Positions 6,811-9,613 of a stretch of 9,613 nt of DNA are shown piece after piece. The stretch comes from Methylophaga sp. GTDB taxonomy: Bacteria > Pseudomonadota > Gammaproteobacteria > Nitrosococcales > Methylophagaceae. Both the position numbers and the translations under genes were made by a program. Within the stretch, counting starts at the first letter, position 1. Each line of letters begins with the position of its first letter. Where the stretch lies: contig SKGV01000067.1 in the NCBI GenBank assembly GCA_007117275.1, positions 1 to 9,613 on the forward strand, written 5' to 3'. Under the pieces are notes generated by a model. That model searched no databases. It was given only the letters and a program-made list of their open reading frames with translations, and was not told where the DNA came from.

Positions 6811-7749
6811 ATGGCGGACAGCAAGCACTGTCGTTTACTCATCCTCGGCTCAGGCCCCGCCGGCTACACCGCAGCAGTCTATGCTGCTCGTGCTGCCCTG
6901 GAACCTGTTTTGATCACTGGCATGGAACAAGGTGGCCAGCTGACCACCACCACAGATGTTGATAACTGGCCGGGTGACGCTGAAGGGGTTCAGGGCCCTG
7001 AATTAATGCAGCGCATGCAACAACATGCTGAACGGTTTGGCACTGAAATTGTTTTCGACCATATTCACACTGCCGAGCTGACTCAACGCCCTTTCAAACT
7101 GATAGGCGATGCCGGTGAGTACACCTGTGACGCACTGATCATTGCCACCGGTGCCTCTGCCAAATATCTGGGCATGGACTCAGAAGAAGCCTTCAAAGGG
7201 CGAGGTGTTTCAGCCTGCGCCACCTGTGATGGCTTTTTCTATAAAAACCAACCGGTTGCCGTTGTTGGCGGTGGTAATACTGCGGTTGAAGAAGCCCTGT
7301 ATCTATCGAATATCGCCTCCAAAGTCACCGTCATTCATCGACGTGACAGTTTCCGCGCCGAGAAGATCCTCATCAATCAACTGCTGAAAAAAGCCGAATC
7401 AGGCAATGTTGAAATTCTCTGGGATCACGTCCTAGACGAAGTACTGGGCGATGACGCCGGTGTTACTGGCGTGCGTGTTAAGAGCACCAAAGATGACGCG
7501 ACGCAGGAAATTGACTTGCAAGGTGTATTCATCGCCATTGGCCATCAACCCAACACCTCGATGTTCAAAGGCCAGATGGAAATGGAACACGACTACATCA
7601 TCCTGAAAAAAGGCCAGCAGACCAGTATTCCCGGTGTATTTGCTGCCGGTGATGTCTCTGACCCGATTTATCGACAAGCGATTACCTCAGCAGGTGCTGG
7701 CTGTATGGCGGCACTGGATGCGGAGCGCTATCTGGAAAGCCTTAAATAA
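6811..7749 (+). CDS. trxB: TrxB, thioredoxin-disulfide reductase
   Basis: Cytoplasmic flavoenzyme of 312 residues that uses NADPH to reduce oxidised thioredoxin. Domains in order: FAD-binding GSGPAGYTAA (13-22); the split NADPH domain with redox-active CATC (Cys136 and Cys139), GGGNTAVEEALYL (153-165) and HRRDSFRAEK (176-185), whose arginines bind the NADPH phosphate; and the closing FAD motif FAAGDVSD (277-284). Length and motifs match low-molecular-weight bacterial TrxB. The ATG has a strong GGAGG (6800-6804) 6 bases upstream. The gene is followed by its own intrinsic terminator and is divergent from ftsK, as in E. coli except that lrp is not between them. Confidence 0.98.
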   Translation: MADSKHCRLLILGSGPAGYTAAVYAARAALEPVLITGMEQGGQLTTTTDVDNWPGDAEGVQGPELMQRMQQHAERFGTEIVFDHIHTAELTQRPFKLIGDAGEYTCDALIIATGASAKYLGMDSEEAFKGRGVSACATCDGFFYKNQPVAVVGGGNTAVEEALYLSNIASKVTVIHRRDSFRAEKILINQLLKKAESGNVEILWDHVLDEVLGDDAGVTGVRVKSTKDDATQEIDLQGVFIAIGHQPNTSMFKGQMEMEHDYIILKKGQQTSIPGVFAAGDVSDPIYRQAITSAGAGCMAALDAERYLESLK

Positions 7750-7756
7750 AATTAAG

Positions 7757-7779
7757 ACCGGACCCTGTCCGGTTTTTTT
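7757..7779 (+). terminator. Rho-independent terminator after trxB
   Basis: A 7-bp perfect stem (ACCGGAC at 7757-7763 with GTCCGGT at 7767-7773) with a CCT loop is followed by a T run to 7779. It lies 7 bases after the trxB stop. The next gene's Shine-Dalgarno site begins only 5 bases downstream. Confidence 0.9.
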
Positions 7780-7794
7780 GTTCAGGGAGGCCCA

Positions 7795-8241
7795 ATGGCG
7801 CATTATCATCACATTCTGATCGCCGCAGATTTTTCCCAACACAATCAACAGGTGCTTGAGCAGGCAGCCATGCTTGCTAGCGAGCATGATGCCAAGCTCA
7901 GTATCTGCCACATTGTCGAAGATTATCCTCTGACTGACTTTGCCTATGAACCCATAGTCCAGGTCGATAGTGAACTGCAAGACATGTTGCTATCGGCAGC
8001 TAAAAAGCAGGTGGCAGTGCTGGCTGATAAACTCAATATTGCACAGGCCCAGCAATGGGTCGAGTTTGGCAATCCTCGGCATGACATTACAAGCATTGCC
8101 AAGGAGCACCAGGTTGATTTGATTGTGCTGGGCTCGCATGGTCGACATGGCTGGAAGTTATTGTTGGGCTCGACCGCACAAGCGGTCTTGCATCAAGCGA
8201 CCTGTGATGTGCTTGCGGTTCGGCTCAAGCAGGACGCATAA
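7795..8241 (+). CDS. Universal stress protein (UspA family)
   Basis: Single-domain Usp protein of 148 residues, probably a cytoplasmic dimer. The N-terminal strand HHILIAADFS carries the conserved Asp12. The C-terminal nucleotide-binding loop is VLGSHGRHGWKLLLGST (111-127), a G-x2-G ... GS/T pattern, followed by VLHQATCDVLAVR. This loop suggests an ATP-binding type rather than the E. coli UspA type that lacks it; nucleotide binding is inferred. A GGGAGG lies 4 bases before the ATG. The gene sits 45 bases after trxB with a terminator between, so it needs read-through or its own promoter. A TAAAAT at 7747-7752 is a possible -10 but has no matching -35. It converges on the cytochrome gene over a 44-base gap without a clear terminator. 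Confidence 0.93.
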   Translation: MAHYHHILIAADFSQHNQQVLEQAAMLASEHDAKLSICHIVEDYPLTDFAYEPIVQVDSELQDMLLSAAKKQVAVLADKLNIAQAQQWVEFGNPRHDITSIAKEHQVDLIVLGSHGRHGWKLLLGSTAQAVLHQATCDVLAVRLKQDA

Positions 8242-8285
8242 GGCACTTTTTGAAACGTGTTGTCCCAGTAGTGCTGATGAAGATC

Positions 8286-8564
8286 TCAAAAACGATAAAA
8301 CTGCTGATTCAGATAATCAGTGACCGCACGCACCTGTTCCGGGGACCAGCTGACGCCGGCAGCCACTGCACAATAACCGACGCGTTTTTCTAATGCTTCA
8401 AAACTGCCGATTTTTCGGTCGGCCTTGGTATACATTAAATCCGGGTTACCACCGTTTAGCGATGAGTGGCATTGCACACATGCGCTTTCATGTAACTGCT
8501 TGCCCTGTGCCATTGCCAATGAACTGACACAGAGCATGACCCACAAGGTCAGCAGCCGCATCAT
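8286..8564 (-). CDS. Small exported c-type cytochrome
   Basis: Monohaem cytochrome c of 92 residues. The signal peptide MMRLLTLWVMLCVSSLAMAQG (likely cleavage after AMA or AQ) sends it to the periplasm. The haem attachment motif is CVQCH (29-33). The C-terminal helix, SPEQVRAVTDYLNQQFYRF, is typical of class I cytochromes. The only mature-region methionine is Met44, unusually early for the sixth haem ligand; a third cysteine, Cys65, lies in GYCAVAAG. The ATG overlaps the TGA of the M48 protease gene (TGATG), so the two are translationally coupled. Function is unknown beyond probable electron transfer; partner proteins cannot be named from the window. Confidence 0.88.
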   Translation of the reverse strand: MMRLLTLWVMLCVSSLAMAQGKQLHESACVQCHSSLNGGNPDLMYTKADRKIGSFEALEKRVGYCAVAAGVSWSPEQVRAVTDYLNQQFYRF

Positions 8565-9613
8565 CAGACGCGGGCTGTTTGTAATTGGGCAATACGCATC
8601 GCCGCAGGCGGATGTGAGTCGTAGATAGCCGATACTAATGGGTCCGGCGTGAGTGTGCTGGCATTTTCCTGATACAAAGCGACCAGCGCTTCAATCAGAT
8701 CATCCGCACTGGAAACACTGGCTGCATAGGCATCTGCCTCATACTCATACTTGCGCGACAGTGACGTCATCAACGGATGCAAAAAGAAGCTGAATACCGG
8801 AATCACCAACATAAACAGTGCCAGGGCCACTGCGTTGGATTCCACAGAAACGCCAAGGCCGGCATAGAACCAGCTTTGCGCCGACGCCCAACCGAGCAAG
8901 GCCAGTCCGATGAGACTTAACACCGCTAGCAACAGCATGTTTTTTACAACGTGCTTACGACGAAAATGTCCTAATTCATGAGCCAACACCGCTTCAATCT
9001 GATCTTCGTTGAGTGTGTTTAACAACGTATCGAAAAACACGATACGCTTGTTGTTGCCGATACCAGTGAAATAAGCATTGCCATGACCGCTGCGACGCGA
9101 ACCATCCATGACAAAGATACCTTGGCTTTTGAAGCCACAACGCACCAACAGTTTTTCCACCCGCTGCTCCAACTTAGCATCTTCAAGCGGAGTAAACTTA
9201 TTGAACATTGGCGCGATAAACGCAGGATATGCCCACATCATAATCAGGGCAAAACCCATCAAGCCAGCCCACAAATACAACCACCAATACGCACCCGTAC
9301 TACTCATCAGCCACAAGGCCGCCCAGATCAATGGTGCGCCGAGTATCAGCATCAAAGCGGTTTGCTTAAACATATCCGAGAAAAAAAGTTTTGGCGTATT
9401 ACGGTTGAAGCCGAACTTCTGCTCGAGCACAAATGTTTTATACCAACCAGTAGGCACATCCAGCAATGCGCCAATCAGCAGAAAACTCAGCAGCAAGGCA
9501 ACGCCTGTGGCCATTTCTGACCAGCCCAAATTGGCCCAAAAACCTGCCAGTAATGCTAGCCCACCGCCTAATGTCCACAGCAACAAAACCACCATACTGT
9601 AGAGACCTTCACC
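8564..9613 (-). CDS. Ste24-type M48 membrane zinc metalloprotease, 5' end cut off
   Basis: Integral membrane protease of the M48 family, similar to CAAX prenyl protease 1 (Ste24). Positions below count from the ATG at 9595. Motifs: HELGH zinc site (206-210), third zinc ligand Glu in EYEADAYA (284-291), and a C-terminal SHPP (327-330). Several hydrophobic segments flank the catalytic part (about 1-20, 28-46, 79-97, 104-128, 219-238, 255-272). The conserved LEQKFGFNRNTPKLFFSDMFKQ loop (57-78) is typical of the family. The frame stays open for six more codons beyond the ATG at 9595 to the window edge. Family members usually have about 410 residues, so roughly 60-70 N-terminal residues are probably missing and 9595 is unlikely to be the true start. 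Bacteria lack CAAX prenylation, so the natural role is probably membrane protein quality control (inferred). The stop overlaps the cytochrome ATG. Confidence 0.93.
   Translation of the reverse strand, partial: GEGLYSMVVLLLWTLGGGLALLAGFWANLGWSEMATGVALLLSFLLIGALLDVPTGWYKTFVLEQKFGFNRNTPKLFFSDMFKQTALMLILGAPLIWAALWLMSSTGAYWWLYLWAGLMGFALIMMWAYPAFIAPMFNKFTPLEDAKLEQRVEKLLVRCGFKSQGIFVMDGSRRSGHGNAYFTGIGNNKRIVFFDTLLNTLNEDQIEAVLAHELGHFRRKHVVKNMLLLAVLSLIGLALLGWASAQSWFYAGLGVSVESNAVALALFMLVIPVFSFFLHPLMTSLSRKYEYEADAYAASVSSADDLIEALVALYQENASTLTPDPLVSAIYDSHPPAAMRIAQLQTARV

Noticed and set aside
8243..8274. GCACT and AGTGC arms in the usp-cytochrome gap as a possible terminator
   Set aside because: Only 5 bp with a 22-base loop and no T run in either direction; unlikely to be functional.
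9108..9602. Open frame of 164 codons on the + strand across the protease gene
   Set aside because: Antisense shadow of the M48 gene; no domain pattern, and the opposite frame carries clear HELGH-family motifs.

Overview
The window reads as a stretch of gammaproteobacterial chromosome that is almost entirely coding. The best phylogenetic clue is the divergent block trxB / ftsK-lolA-rarA. It matches the Escherichia coli order trxB, lrp, ftsK, lolA, rarA, except that lrp is absent between trxB and ftsK and a convergent rsmJ sits after rarA. RsmJ and a LolA encoded next to FtsK also point to Gammaproteobacteria. The first two genes look like an MxaD-type periplasmic SRPBCC protein and a YVTN seven-bladed lipoprotein. 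Both types are known from PQQ-dependent alcohol oxidation, so a methylotroph of the Methylophaga kind is a reasonable but unproven guess.

Layout. Positions 1-2334 (+ strand): MxaD-like exported protein, YVTN beta-propeller lipoprotein and 16S rRNA methyltransferase RsmJ, closely packed. Positions 6676-2326 (- strand): an ftsK, lolA, rarA operon whose end overlaps the end of rsmJ. A 134-base divergent control region (6677-6810) separates ftsK from trxB. Positions 6811-8241 (+ strand): thioredoxin reductase, a clear intrinsic terminator, then a UspA-family stress protein. Positions 9613-8286 (- strand): a Ste24-type M48 membrane protease, cut by the window edge, translationally coupled to a small exported c-type cytochrome.

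How the genes relate. Most are housekeeping: chromosome segregation at division (FtsK), lipoprotein trafficking (LolA), rescue of stalled forks (RarA), ribosome modification (RsmJ) and thiol redox balance (TrxB). The pair at 1-1554 is the accessory part, possibly a remnant or an outlier of a methanol or alcohol oxidation cluster. No mobile element, CRISPR array, tRNA or rRNA was seen, and no gap exceeds 300 bases.

I do not see a convincing new multi-gene system. The most unusual signal is a perfect intrinsic-terminator structure (8-bp GC-rich stem plus seven T) inside the signal-peptide codons of the beta-propeller lipoprotein. Next come a 21-codon candidate leader ORF overlapping the lolA start, a 7-bp inverted repeat in the trxB/ftsK control region, and a small cytochrome without an obvious C-terminal methionine ligand.
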